A stretch of DNA of 13,886 nt, from contig CAYVOX010000088.1 in assembly GCA_964453035.1 (NCBI GenBank), positions 1-13,886 of the forward strand, written 5' to 3'. The DNA is from CAYVOX01 sp964453035 (GTDB lineage Bacteria; Chloroflexota; Anaerolineae; Anaerolineales; Anaerolineaceae). The notes beneath the pieces were generated by a model. That model saw only the letters and a program-made list of their open reading frames with translations, ran no database searches and was not told where the DNA came from. This document shows, piece by piece, positions 1 to 7,150 of the stretch. The stretch's first letter is position 1; the number at the start of each line of letters is the position of its first letter. Both the position numbers and the translations under genes were made by a program.

Positions 1-32
1 TGTACTCACCCGACCGGTACATCAAGTAGGAA

Positions 33-39
33 GGGAGGG
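33..39 (+). promoter_or_regulatory. Strong Shine-Dalgarno before the first gene
   Basis: GGGAGGG lies about 5 nt upstream of ATG 44. It supports that start and suggests efficient initiation for the first gene of the block. No promoter can be judged, since only 43 bases precede the gene. Confidence 0.7.
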
Positions 40-43
40 AATT

Positions 44-757
44 ATGAAAGCCGTTGTGTTGGCAGGTGGTAAAGGCGCGCGTTTGGCCCCCTATACGCGC
101 GTGATCCCCAAGCCGTTGATGCCCATCGGGGATATGCCCATTCTGGAAGTGCTGCTCAGGCAGGTGAAGTGCGCCGGGGTGGATGAGGTGATTCTGACGG
201 TTGGGCACATGGCTGAATTGCTGCGGGCTTTCTTCCAGAACGGCGAGCGCCTGGCCTTGCCCATCCGCTACAGCTACGAGGAAAAGCCGCTCGGCACGGC
301 CGGTCCGTTGAGCCGGATTGACGGATTGGACGAGTCCTTCCTGGTGATGAACGGCGACGTGCTCACCACGCTCAACTTCAGCCAGCTTATTGCCGAGCAC
401 CGCCGCAGCGGCGCAATGGTGACGGTGGCGGTGCATCCCCGCGAGGTGAAGGTGGACCTGGGCGTGCTGAAAATGGATGATGACCTGCGGGTGGTGGATT
501 ACATCGAAAAACCCACCTACCGCTTCGATGTGAGCATGGGCGTTTATGTTTTTGACCCGCGCGTGCTGGCTTACATCCCCCGCGATGAATATCTTGATTT
601 TCCCAACCTGATTCTCAAGCTGATTGCCGCCGGGCAGCTGGTGAAGGTGTTCCGGTATGATGGCTACTGGATGGACCTGGGCCGCCCGGATGATTACGAG
701 CAGGCTGTGGCCGATTTTGACCGCCTGAAAGCAGAATTTCTCCCCAACGGTGAATAA
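44..757 (+). CDS. NDP-sugar pyrophosphorylase (sugar-1-phosphate nucleotidyltransferase)
   Basis: A 237-residue protein of the short RmlA/HddC-like nucleotidyltransferase type. It should join a sugar 1-phosphate to an NTP, giving NDP-sugar and pyrophosphate in the cytoplasm. The N-terminus has the nucleotide-binding signature AGGKGARLAPYT (7-18) followed by PKPLMPIGD (22-30). EEKPLGTAGPL is at 79-89 and the metal/product-binding NGD at 103-105. A second EKP motif lies near 155, and a late W-M-D-L-G motif is typical of the family. The length matches single-domain family members with no extra C-terminal beta-helix. The start is ATG 44, because AGGGAGGG (32-39) sits just upstream; the frame is open to the window edge, so an earlier start cannot be formally excluded. 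It opens a tightly packed block and is directly followed by a sugar aminotransferase. The nucleotide and sugar used (for example dTDP-Glc, GDP-Man or GDP-heptose) cannot be read from the sequence. Confidence 0.93.
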   Translation: MKAVVLAGGKGARLAPYTRVIPKPLMPIGDMPILEVLLRQVKCAGVDEVILTVGHMAELLRAFFQNGERLALPIRYSYEEKPLGTAGPLSRIDGLDESFLVMNGDVLTTLNFSQLIAEHRRSGAMVTVAVHPREVKVDLGVLKMDDDLRVVDYIEKPTYRFDVSMGVYVFDPRVLAYIPRDEYLDFPNLILKLIAAGQLVKVFRYDGYWMDLGRPDDYEQAVADFDRLKAEFLPNGE

Positions 758-758
758 A

Positions 759-1904
759 ATGTGGCGCATTCCGTTATTTGACCTGGATTACGGCAAGGAA
801 GAGGAAGATGCCGTGCTGGCGGTGCTGCACAGCCGCTGGCTTTCGATGGGGGAAGTGACCCAGCGCTTTGAGCGCGCCTTTGCGGAAAAGCTGGGCGCTA
901 AACACGCTTTCGCCGTGGCCAATGGCACCGTGGCGCTGCACCTGGCGTGCGCGGCAGCCGGCCTCAAACCCGGCGATGAGATGATTGTCCCCGGGCAGAC
1001 CTTTGTGGCCACGGCGGCAGCCGCGCGCTACGTGGGCGCTGAGCCGGTCTTTGCCGATTGCATCAGCCTGGACGACCTGTGCCTCTCGCCTGAGGATATC
1101 GAGCGCAAGCTCACCCCGCGGACGCGCGCGGTGATGGTGATGCACTACGCCGGTTACATGTGCGCTATGCCCGCCATCGAACGCCTGGCCCAAAAGCACC
1201 ATCTCATCCTGCTGGAAGATGCCGCGCATGCCCCGGGTGCCAGTTTTGCGGGCCGCCCGGCAGGGGGTTGGGGCGTGGCGGCTGGCTTCTCGTTTTTCTC
1301 CAACAAGAACCTGGCAACCGGCGAGGGCGGCATGGTCACCACCAACGATGATGCCGTTGCCGATCTCATCCGCCAGATGCGCTCGCACGGCATGACCAGC
1401 CTCACCTGGGACCGCTACAAGGGGCAGGCCCTCAGCTACGATGTGACCATGCTGGGCTACAATTACCGCCCGTCGGAGATCCTTTCAGCCCTGGGGTTGG
1501 TGCAGCTGGGCAAGCTGGAAAGCAACAACGCCCGCCGGCGTGAGCTGACCGAACTCTATCACGACCTGCTGGTGGAGCAAATCCCGCAGGTGGGGGTTCC
1601 CTTCCAGCAGGTGCGCGGGGTGAGCACGGCGCACATCCTGCCGGTGATCTTACCCGAGGGCGTGGATCGCGCGGCGGTGATGACCAACCTGAAGGCCAAG
1701 GGCATTCAGACCAGCATCCACTACCCGCTCATCCCCTCCTTCAGCGCGTATAAAAAACCGGGCAGCACAGCCGGGCTGCCGGTGGCGCTGCAGGTGGCAG
1801 AGCGCGAACTGACCCTGCCGCTGTTTGCCCTGATGACCGAGGATATGGTGCGCGAGGTGGTTGCATCCCTGCGCGAGGCGCTGGAAGAGGTGGCAAAGCT
1901 TTGA
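759..1904 (+). CDS. DegT/DnrJ/EryC1/StrS family PLP-dependent sugar aminotransferase
   Basis: This fold-type I aminotransferase normally transfers an amino group, usually from glutamate, to a keto group on an NDP-sugar, giving an amino-deoxysugar. Counting from ATG 759 (381 aa), NGT is at 55-57, the PLP-ring motif EDAAH at 153-157, and the PLP Schiff-base lysine is K183 in FFSNKNLATGEGG. The length and the opening IPLFDLDYG are typical of the family. GTG 750, 9 nt upstream in frame and overlapping the previous stop, would add three residues. Neither start has a clear Shine-Dalgarno, so translational coupling to the upstream gene (stop 755-757) is likely. Together with the adjacent nucleotidyltransferase it implies an amino sugar in the exported glycan. 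The exact substrate (perosamine, Qui3N, Fuc3N, UDP-4-keto sugars and so on) is not determinable here. Confidence 0.93.
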   Translation: MWRIPLFDLDYGKEEEDAVLAVLHSRWLSMGEVTQRFERAFAEKLGAKHAFAVANGTVALHLACAAAGLKPGDEMIVPGQTFVATAAAARYVGAEPVFADCISLDDLCLSPEDIERKLTPRTRAVMVMHYAGYMCAMPAIERLAQKHHLILLEDAAHAPGASFAGRPAGGWGVAAGFSFFSNKNLATGEGGMVTTNDDAVADLIRQMRSHGMTSLTWDRYKGQALSYDVTMLGYNYRPSEILSALGLVQLGKLESNNARRRELTELYHDLLVEQIPQVGVPFQQVRGVSTAHILPVILPEGVDRAAVMTNLKAKGIQTSIHYPLIPSFSAYKKPGSTAGLPVALQVAERELTLPLFALMTEDMVREVVASLREALEEVAKL

Positions 1905-2779
1905 TGCAGGAGCGCGACCTGGTTTCCCAGATTGATGAGCAGGGCTGGAGCATGGTGATTGAGCCGCGCCGCCGCCTGCTGGATCTGCGCCTGGACGAGC
2001 TGTGGCGCTACCGCGACCTGGTGCTCTTGTTCGTGCGGCGCGATTTCGTCTCGGTCTACAAGCAAACCATCCTGGGCCCGCTGTGGTATCTCATCCAGCC
2101 CATCCTCACCACCATCACCTTCACCTTCATCTTCGGCAGCATCGCCAGCCTGCCAACCGACGGCCTGCCGCCTTTTCTGTTCTACATGTCCGGCACGGTC
2201 ATCTGGTCCTATTTTGCCGACTGCCTGAACAAGACCTCCAACACCTTTGTGGGCAATGCGCACCTGTTTGGCAAGGTGTACTTCCCGCGCCTGGCGGTGC
2301 CGGTCTCGGTGCTGATTTCCAATCTCATCACCTTTTCCATCCAGTTTGCCCTGTTTCTCTTCTTCATCGTGTTCTTTGCCCTGCGCGGCAGTGCCATTGC
2401 GCCCAACTGGGGCTGGGTGGCGCTTTCGCCGCTGCTGGTGCTGATGATGGCGGGGCTGGGCCTGGGCTTTGGTATCCTCATCTCGTCCCTGACCACCAAG
2501 TACCGCGACCTGCGCTTTCTGGTGGGCTTTGGCGTGCAGTTGTTGATGTATGCCACGCCGGTCATCTACCCCACCTCGGCCATTCCTGCCCAGTACCAGT
2601 GGATTATCCAGGCCAACCCGATGACGCCAATTGTGGAAGCCTTCCGCTACGCCTTCCTGGGCACCGGGACGGTCAACGGGTTGCAGCTGGTGTATGCCTT
2701 TGGCTTTATGCTGGTGGTGGTGGCGCTGGGCAGCCTGGTGTTCAACAAGGTTGAGCAGACGTTTATGGATACGGTGTAG
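1904..2779 (+). CDS. ABC-2 polysaccharide exporter permease (Wzm/TagG-like)
   Basis: A 291-residue integral membrane protein. It is the transmembrane half of an ABC-2 exporter moving lipid-linked polysaccharide or teichoic-acid-like polymer across the cytoplasmic membrane. A cytoplasmic N-terminus ends in an amphipathic stretch (YRDLVLLFVRRDF). LGPLWYLIQP and about six hydrophobic segments follow, near residues 60-80, 90-110, 140-160, 165-190, 210-225 and 250-275. The TKYRDLRF loop, the MYATPVIYP segment, NPMTPIVEAFR and the ending NKVEQTFMDTV are typical of Wzm/TagG permeases. ATG 1904 overlaps the previous stop in TGATG; a TTG at 1901 would add one residue. The ATPase partner begins 16 nt downstream. 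I avoid a gene symbol because wzm versus tagG depends on the cell-envelope type. Confidence 0.95.
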   Translation: MQERDLVSQIDEQGWSMVIEPRRRLLDLRLDELWRYRDLVLLFVRRDFVSVYKQTILGPLWYLIQPILTTITFTFIFGSIASLPTDGLPPFLFYMSGTVIWSYFADCLNKTSNTFVGNAHLFGKVYFPRLAVPVSVLISNLITFSIQFALFLFFIVFFALRGSAIAPNWGWVALSPLLVLMMAGLGLGFGILISSLTTKYRDLRFLVGFGVQLLMYATPVIYPTSAIPAQYQWIIQANPMTPIVEAFRYAFLGTGTVNGLQLVYAFGFMLVVVALGSLVFNKVEQTFMDTV

Positions 2780-2795
2780 GCGTGGCAAACCATAT

Positions 2796-4073
2796 ATGAC
2801 AACCGTCATCTCCGTCGAAAGCATCTCTAAATCCTACCGGCTGGGGCAAATCAGCACCGGCACCTTTGCCAATGATCTCAGCGTGTGGTGGGCGCGGGTG
2901 CGCGGCAAGCCCAACCCGCTGCTGCGCATCGGCGAGACCGATCACGGCAACCGGTCGGGCGAGGAACTGTGGGCGCTCAAAGATGTCTCCTTCACCGTGC
3001 AGCAGGGCGAGGTGCTCGGCATCATCGGGCGCAACGGTGCCGGTAAGAGCACCCTGCTCAAAATCCTCTCGCGCGTCACGGCGCCCACCAGCGGGCGCAT
3101 CCGGGTGAAGGGGCGCATTGCCAGCCTGCTGGAGGTGGGGACGGGCTTCCACCCCGAGCTGACCGGGCGCGAGAACATCTACCTCAACGGCGCCATCCTG
3201 GGGATGAATAAGCCGGAGGTGACCCGCAAATTTGATGAGATTGTGGCTTTCGCGGAGGTGGAGCAGTTCATTGATACGCCGGTCAAGCGCTACTCCAGCG
3301 GCATGTATGTGCGCCTGGCCTTTGCCGTGGCAGCCCACCTCGACCCCGAGATTCTCATTGTGGATGAGGTATTGGCGGTTGGGGATGCGGCTTTTCAGAA
3401 AAAGTGCCTGGGTAAGATGGGCGAGGTGGCCCAGGGTGGGCGCACCGTGCTCTTCGTCAGTCACAACATGGCGGCGGTTGGCAACCTGTGCACCCAAAGC
3501 CTGATTCTGCAAAACGGCAAGATGGTTTTTCACGGCGAGACGCCGGAAGCCATCCAGCAATATCAGGAAATAATCAGCCTCGGCGTGAACCGGAGCAACC
3601 AGGATATCAGCACTTTCCGACCCAAGTGGGCTACCCCGCTGATTGATTCTGTCCGATTGTTGAATGGAAATCAGGAAGAAACAGACACCTTCCTGCAGGG
3701 CTCGGATATTGTCATCGAGATGTCTTTTAACGTCAAAGACAGGCCAAAAATCAAAGACCCTGTCATGGGCGTGGTGATATCGCATGCCATGCGCGGGGTT
3801 GTGGGCGGGGTAAACACGCGCATGACCGGGCAGGATTTTAACGGCACGCCAACAGCGCGAGCAAGAATTCAATGCCGTCTGAAGCAGCCTCCCTTGCTGC
3901 AGGGCAATTACCTGGTGGACGTCTGGCTTGGTGATGGGCTGGTGGACGTGGATACGCTCACTGCCTGCCTGCATTTTTCTATTGAGGCGCATGATATCTA
4001 CGGAACTTCAAAAACTCCCTTCCAGTCTATGGGTGTGATTTATTTATTACCTGAGTGGAGGATGGATGCGTAG
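2796..4073 (+). CDS. ABC polysaccharide exporter ATPase with C-terminal specificity domain (Wzt-like)
   Basis: A 425-residue ATPase that powers the upstream permease. Residues 1-255 form the nucleotide-binding domain: Walker A GRNGAGKST (78-86), ABC signature YSSGM (166-170), Walker B ILIVDE (186-191) and H-loop SH (222-223). The YSSGMYVRLAFAVA wording and the extended loop before Walker A (residues 20-58) are characteristic of Wzt/TagH/RfbB exporters. Residues of about 270-425 form an extra beta-rich domain matching the Wzt C-terminal domain, which in characterised O-antigen exporters binds the finished glycan end and sets specificity. Its coding DNA is lower in GC (about 43-47%) than the ATPase part (about 67%). 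ATG 2796 was chosen because upstream in-frame sequence only reads through the end of the permease gene and gives low-complexity residues. The last 8 nt overlap the acyltransferase gene. Confidence 0.95.
   Translation: MTTVISVESISKSYRLGQISTGTFANDLSVWWARVRGKPNPLLRIGETDHGNRSGEELWALKDVSFTVQQGEVLGIIGRNGAGKSTLLKILSRVTAPTSGRIRVKGRIASLLEVGTGFHPELTGRENIYLNGAILGMNKPEVTRKFDEIVAFAEVEQFIDTPVKRYSSGMYVRLAFAVAAHLDPEILIVDEVLAVGDAAFQKKCLGKMGEVAQGGRTVLFVSHNMAAVGNLCTQSLILQNGKMVFHGETPEAIQQYQEIISLGVNRSNQDISTFRPKWATPLIDSVRLLNGNQEETDTFLQGSDIVIEMSFNVKDRPKIKDPVMGVVISHAMRGVVGGVNTRMTGQDFNGTPTARARIQCRLKQPPLLQGNYLVDVWLGDGLVDVDTLTACLHFSIEAHDIYGTSKTPFQSMGVIYLLPEWRMDA
4057..4061 (+). promoter_or_regulatory. Shine-Dalgarno inside the Wzt-like gene, for the acyltransferase
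   Basis: GGAGG sits 4 nt before ATG 4066, within the last codons of the ATPase gene. It decides the acyltransferase start and shows that the two genes are translated from one message. Confidence 0.6.
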
Positions 4074-4656
4074 AAGGGCGGCGCGCATTGTGTTGACCTG
4101 CATCCAGTGGATGGATCGGATCAGAGTGTGGCTGCTCTGGCTCAAATTTAACCTGCACCCCTCCATCCGCATTGCCAGGGGGGTGTACCTGGGGCACGGC
4201 GTCAAAATCACCATCGGCGCGGATGGCTTTATAACCGGCGGCACAGTGACCATTGCAGCGGGCGTGAGGCTTGCCGACGGCGTGATTGTTGCCCCGTACG
4301 GCGGAAAAATCACCATCTGTGAAAACGTGTATATTGGTCCCTACTCGGTGATTTACGGGCATGGTGGGTTGACGATTGGCAAGAACACCCTGATTGCCGC
4401 TCAAACCGTCATCATCCCGTCGAATCACCAGTTTGATCGAGCCGATCTGCCGATCCGAAATCAGGGCGAATCAAGAAAAGGCATTGAAATTCAGGAAGAC
4501 GTGTGGATCGGTTGCGGCGCGCGCATCCTGGACGGCGTCACGCTCGGCAAAGGCGCGGTCATCGGGGCGGGCGCGGTGGTGAATCATTCCATCGAGGCCT
4601 ACGGCGTGGCTGTCGGCGTGCCGGCAAAAGTCATCCGCAAGCGCACCGGGGTCTGA
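4066..4656 (+). CDS. Left-handed beta-helix O-acyltransferase (hexapeptide-repeat family)
   Basis: A 196-residue protein of the serine/maltose O-acetyltransferase-like hexapeptide superfamily. It probably transfers an acetyl or similar acyl group from CoA to a hydroxyl of the glycan or its precursor. Hexapeptide repeats run from about residue 33 to 175 (for example IGADGF, ITICENVYIGPY, LTIGKNTLI, VWIGCGARI, VTLGKGAVIGAGAVV). The loop containing SNHQFDR holds the likely catalytic His121, and DVWIG and GVPAKVIRKR are classic C-terminal motifs. A hydrophobic patch at 8-27 could be a membrane-associating helix. ATG 4066 has GGAGG at 4057-4061 and overlaps the ATPase stop by 8 nt, indicating co-translation. 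Whether it acetylates a sugar at the nucleotide or polymer stage is not visible. Confidence 0.9.
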   Translation: MRRRAARIVLTCIQWMDRIRVWLLWLKFNLHPSIRIARGVYLGHGVKITIGADGFITGGTVTIAAGVRLADGVIVAPYGGKITICENVYIGPYSVIYGHGGLTIGKNTLIAAQTVIIPSNHQFDRADLPIRNQGESRKGIEIQEDVWIGCGARILDGVTLGKGAVIGAGAVVNHSIEAYGVAVGVPAKVIRKRTGV

Positions 4657-4727
4657 TGCCCGGTGAAATCCTGCGATTGGTAATAGAATTCAAGTGGTGA
4701 TTGCGCAAGACCTCTCTCATTCCCCGC

Positions 4728-4760
4728 CCCTTTCTCTCCCCTAAAGTGGGAGAGAAAGGG
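4728..4760. repeat. Perfect 13-bp inverted repeat (hairpin, possibly a dispersed palindromic repeat)
   Basis: The left arm CCCTTTCTCTCCC (4728-4740) and right arm GGGAGAGAAAGGG (4748-4760) are exact reverse complements around a 7-nt loop (CTAAAGT). It lies between genes, and A-rich rather than T-rich sequence follows it. Such pyrimidine/purine palindromes are often members of dispersed intergenic repeat families. It could also stabilise or attenuate mRNA. Family membership needs a genome search. Confidence 0.7.
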
Positions 4761-4784
4761 AGAAAAAATTGTGTTATCCCCCAC

Positions 4785-4789
4785 GGAGG
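4785..4789 (+). promoter_or_regulatory. Shine-Dalgarno fixing the aldolase start
   Basis: GGAGG lies 6 nt before ATG 4796. It selects this start over the in-frame TTG at 4769, which has no upstream ribosome-binding sequence and would add nine residues unlike the family's N-terminus. Confidence 0.65.
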
Positions 4790-4795
4790 CGCGTT

Positions 4796-5467
4796 ATGGC
4801 TAAGTATCTCAGGCTGCAGGTCTTCAACACCGTCATCGAGGGCGGGCTGGTGCCGCTCTTCTACCACGATAACCCCGAGGTGGCGGTCGAAATTTTAAAA
4901 GCGGTGGTGGAGGGCGGCTGCTGCGTGTTGGAGTTCACCAACCGCGGCGAAAAGGCCCTGCCGGTCTTCATCCGCCTGGCGCAGGCGGTTGAAGAGCACC
5001 GGTGGCCGCTCATCCTGGGCGTGGGCTCGGTGGTGGATGCCCCCACCGCGGCTATTTTCATCGCCCACGGCGCCAACTTCATCGTCGGCCCCAACTTCAA
5101 CGCGGAGATCGCCCGCCTGTGCAACCGCCGCAAGGTTGCCTACATCCCCGGCTGCGCCACCGCCACCGAAATTTCCACCGCTGAGGAGGCCGGGGTGGAG
5201 ATTGTCAAAATCTTCCCCGGTGAAACCCTCGGCGGGCCGGCTTTCATCAAGGCGCTGCTGGGCCCGCTGCCCTGGAGCCGCATCATGCCCACCGGCGGCG
5301 TGGATGCCACCCGCGAATCGGTGCAGGCCTGGATCAAGGCCGGGGCGTGCTGCGTGGGCATGGGCGGCAACCTGGTGAAGAAGGAATGGGTGGCCACCGG
5401 CAACTATGCGGCCATCCGGTCCACGGTGGAAGCGGTGCTGGGCTGGGTCAAAGAGGCCCGCGCCTGA
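4796..5467 (+). CDS. KDPG / 4-hydroxy-2-oxoglutarate aldolase
   Basis: A 223-residue class I (Schiff-base) aldolase of the Eda family. It is expected to cleave 2-keto-3-deoxy-6-phosphogluconate to pyruvate and glyceraldehyde 3-phosphate, or a related 2-keto-3-deoxy acid. Recognisable positions are Glu46 in LEFTNRGE, GVGSVVDA (75-82), FIVGPNFN (95-102), YIPGCATATE (116-125), the Schiff-base lysine K138 in VKIFPGE and PTGGVD (165-170). The wording (EFTNR, GVGSV, CNRRK, PGC.T.TEI) resembles a subgroup of aldolases known from Bacteroidetes rather than the E. coli Eda form (E-I-T-R, KFFPA). The length matches the family. The gene stands apart from the glycan genes upstream, and a xylulokinase gene follows 40 nt later, suggesting a joint catabolic role. 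The substrate is uncertain: KDPG, KDPGal or another keto-deoxy acid. Confidence 0.9.
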   Translation: MAKYLRLQVFNTVIEGGLVPLFYHDNPEVAVEILKAVVEGGCCVLEFTNRGEKALPVFIRLAQAVEEHRWPLILGVGSVVDAPTAAIFIAHGANFIVGPNFNAEIARLCNRRKVAYIPGCATATEISTAEEAGVEIVKIFPGETLGGPAFIKALLGPLPWSRIMPTGGVDATRESVQAWIKAGACCVGMGGNLVKKEWVATGNYAAIRSTVEAVLGWVKEARA

Positions 5468-5507
5468 GCTTTCCAGTGCCTGAATTTATCTCTCTACGGT
5501 GCGCAAC

Positions 5508-6998
5508 ATGCCCTATGTGATGGGTATTGACGTTTCAACCACCGGCGTTAAGGTTTTGCTGGTCAACCCGGCGGGCAAAGTGATTGCCTCCGCCAGCAGC
5601 GAGCATCCCCTCTCCACCCCCCGCCCGCTGTGGAGCGAGCAGGACCCCGCCGATTGGTGGCGGGGGGCGCTGGCTGGCATCCGCCAGGTGCTGGGGCAGA
5701 CCGGGCTGCGTGGCGAGCAGGTGGCTGCCGTGGGCCTCACCGGGCAGATGCACGGCCTCACCCTGCTGGATGAAGGCGGCGCGGTGCTGCGCCCGGCCAT
5801 TTTGTGGAACGACCAGCGCACCGCCGCCGAGTGTGATGAAATTCGCGCGCGCGTGGGGCGCGAGCGCCTCATCCAGGTCACCGGTAACGATGCCCTCACC
5901 GGCTTCACCGCGCCCAAGCTGCTGTGGGTGCGCCGCCACGAGCCACAGGTCTATGCCCGCGTGGCGCACATCCTGCTTCCCAAGGATTACGTGCGCTACC
6001 GCCTCACCGGTGGTTTTGCTGTTGACCGCGCGGATGGTTCCGGCACCATCCTGTTTGACCTGCGCCAGCGCGATTGGTCGCCTGAGGTGCTGGCCTCGCT
6101 TGAGATCCCCCTCGAATGGCTTCCCACCACCTATGAAGGCAGCGCGGTGACGGGGCAAATCAGCGCGGAGGCCGCCCGATTGAGCGGGCTGCAGGCCGGC
6201 ACCCCCGTGGTGGGCGGCGGCGGCGACCAGGCTGCCCAGGCAGTGGGCGTGGGAGCCGTTCGCCCGGGCATCATCGCTCTCACGCTGGGCACTTCCGGGG
6301 TAGTTTTTGCCCCCACGCCGCAGCCTTTCATTGAACCGAACGGCCGCCTGCACGCCTTTTGCCACGCTGTGCCCGGGCGCTGGCACCTGATGGGCGTGAT
6401 GCTCTCGGCGGCGGGCAGCCTGCGCTGGTTCCGCGATACCTTTGCTCCGGGCGTGGATTTTGATGCCCTGCTCAAACCCGCCGAGGAGATTCCCCCCGGC
6501 GCGGAGGGGCTGCTCTTCCAGCCCTACCTCACCGGCGAGCGCACCCCTCATCCGGACCCGTTGGCGCGCGGTTCGTTCACCGGGCTCACGCTGCGCCACG
6601 GCCTGCCGCACCTCACCCGCGCCGTGCTGGAGGGGGTGGCCTTTGGCCTGCGCGACAGCTTCGAGTTGATTAAATCCGCCGGGCTGGAGCAGATTGACCA
6701 GGTGCGCCTCTCCGGCGGCGGCGCGCGCAGCCCGCTGTGGCGGCAGATCCTGGCGGATGTGTTTAACGCCGGGCTGGTCACGGTCAACACCACCGAAGGC
6801 GCCGCCTTTGGCGCGGCCCTGCTGGCGGGGGTGGGCTGCGGGTGGTGGGCGGGGGTGGATGAAGCCTGCGCGGCTGCCGTGCAGCTGACCGGCTGCACCG
6901 CGCCGCGCCCGCCTGAGGTGGAACGCTACGCGCATTATTACAGCCTGTTCAGCCAGCTCTACCCCGCCACCCGGCACCTGGTGCACCAGTTGGGGTAG
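5508..6998 (+). CDS. xylB: Xylulokinase (FGGY family)
   Basis: A 496-residue cytoplasmic kinase phosphorylating D-xylulose to xylulose 5-phosphate, the entry to the pentose phosphate pathway. It resembles E. coli XylB along its whole length. MGIDVSTTGVKVLLV (5-19) starts the ATPase fold. LWSEQDP (41-47), GQMHG (79-83), LWNDQR (99-104), GFTAPKLLWV (132-141) and LLPKDYVRYRLTG (156-168) follow. Catalytic Asp240 is in GGGGDQAA, then LGTSGV (260-265), FCHAVPGRWHLM (284-295), the FGGY signature LTGERTPH (341-348) and SGGGARSPLWRQ (402-413). ATG 5508 was chosen; GTG 5499 would add three residues and ATG 5520 would trim four, and no candidate has a good Shine-Dalgarno. No xylose isomerase, transporter or regulator is in the window. 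Another ketopentose or keto-sugar substrate remains possible. Confidence 0.93.
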   Translation: MPYVMGIDVSTTGVKVLLVNPAGKVIASASSEHPLSTPRPLWSEQDPADWWRGALAGIRQVLGQTGLRGEQVAAVGLTGQMHGLTLLDEGGAVLRPAILWNDQRTAAECDEIRARVGRERLIQVTGNDALTGFTAPKLLWVRRHEPQVYARVAHILLPKDYVRYRLTGGFAVDRADGSGTILFDLRQRDWSPEVLASLEIPLEWLPTTYEGSAVTGQISAEAARLSGLQAGTPVVGGGGDQAAQAVGVGAVRPGIIALTLGTSGVVFAPTPQPFIEPNGRLHAFCHAVPGRWHLMGVMLSAAGSLRWFRDTFAPGVDFDALLKPAEEIPPGAEGLLFQPYLTGERTPHPDPLARGSFTGLTLRHGLPHLTRAVLEGVAFGLRDSFELIKSAGLEQIDQVRLSGGGARSPLWRQILADVFNAGLVTVNTTEGAAFGAALLAGVGCGWWAGVDEACAAAVQLTGCTAPRPPEVERYAHYYSLFSQLYPATRHLVHQLG

Positions 6999-7150
6999 GT
7001 GACCTGTCTAACAGGTGGGAAGGATATGGAAAAGGTGGGCGTTGTAAGAAGAAAACCATCACGTTTTGATTCCCGTAAGGTTTAGCAAAATATTAAGGAT
7101 CTGCCGATTCACTTTTCGATGGTATTCTTATATTCTTCTTGGGAGCAACG
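6999..7150. other. 152-nt intergenic gap before the glycosyltransferase block
   Basis: Composition turns AT-rich from about 7045 onward. The gap holds a short hairpin (7002-7016) just after the xylulokinase stop. Hexamers resembling a sigma-70 promoter exist (for example TATATT at 7129-7134), but each pair matches consensus weakly or has poor spacing, so none is called. A new transcription start here for the downstream block is plausible but unproven. Confidence 0.4.
7002..7016. repeat. Short 6-bp inverted repeat after xylulokinase
   Basis: ACCTGT (7002-7007) and ACAGGT (7011-7016) pair around a CTA loop, four bases after the stop codon. No T run follows, so it is at best a weak 3' structure or part of a dispersed repeat. 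Confidence 0.4.

Larger units (their letters stand above)
4657..4795. other. 139-nt intergenic gap between export block and aldolase gene
   Basis: This is the first real gap after five packed genes. It contains a perfect 13-bp palindrome (4728-4760), an A-rich run (4762-4768) and the aldolase Shine-Dalgarno. No run of T follows the palindrome, so it is not a standard intrinsic terminator for the + strand. I find no convincing -35/-10 pair. The break may mark the end of one transcription unit. Confidence 0.5.

Noticed and set aside
1..29. Possible last codons of an upstream gene (frame ending with TAG at 27-29, reading Y-S-P-D-R-Y-I-K).
   Set aside because: The 14-nt spacing to the first gene would fit an operon, but eight codons are too few to identify a protein or rule out chance.
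2631..2795. N-terminal extension of the Wzt-like ATPase back to 2631.
   Set aside because: The extra 55 residues are Trp/Arg-rich readings of the permease gene in another frame. ATG 2796 follows the permease stop and begins the expected family N-terminus.
1721..3992. Long - strand open frames (1721-2824 and 2763-3992) opposite the ABC exporter genes.
   Set aside because: Same effect of GC-rich codon phase: low-complexity His/Gln/Arg-rich translations without motifs, over well-supported genes.
4728..4768. Rho-independent terminator at the 13-bp palindrome.
   Set aside because: On the + strand the stem is followed by A-rich, not T-rich, sequence. On the - strand the T run comes before the stem, not after it.
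5535..6986. A 483-codon open frame on the - strand, opposite xylulokinase.
   Set aside because: It mirrors the codon phase of a high-GC gene, has no recognisable domain and a composition rich in Gln, His and Arg, and lies wholly over a confidently identified gene.
7042..7136. Sigma-70-like promoter hexamers in the gap before the methyltransferase gene.
   Set aside because: Candidate pairs match only 4/6 plus 4/6, or have a 15-nt spacer and a start too close to the Shine-Dalgarno. AT-rich DNA yields such matches by chance.
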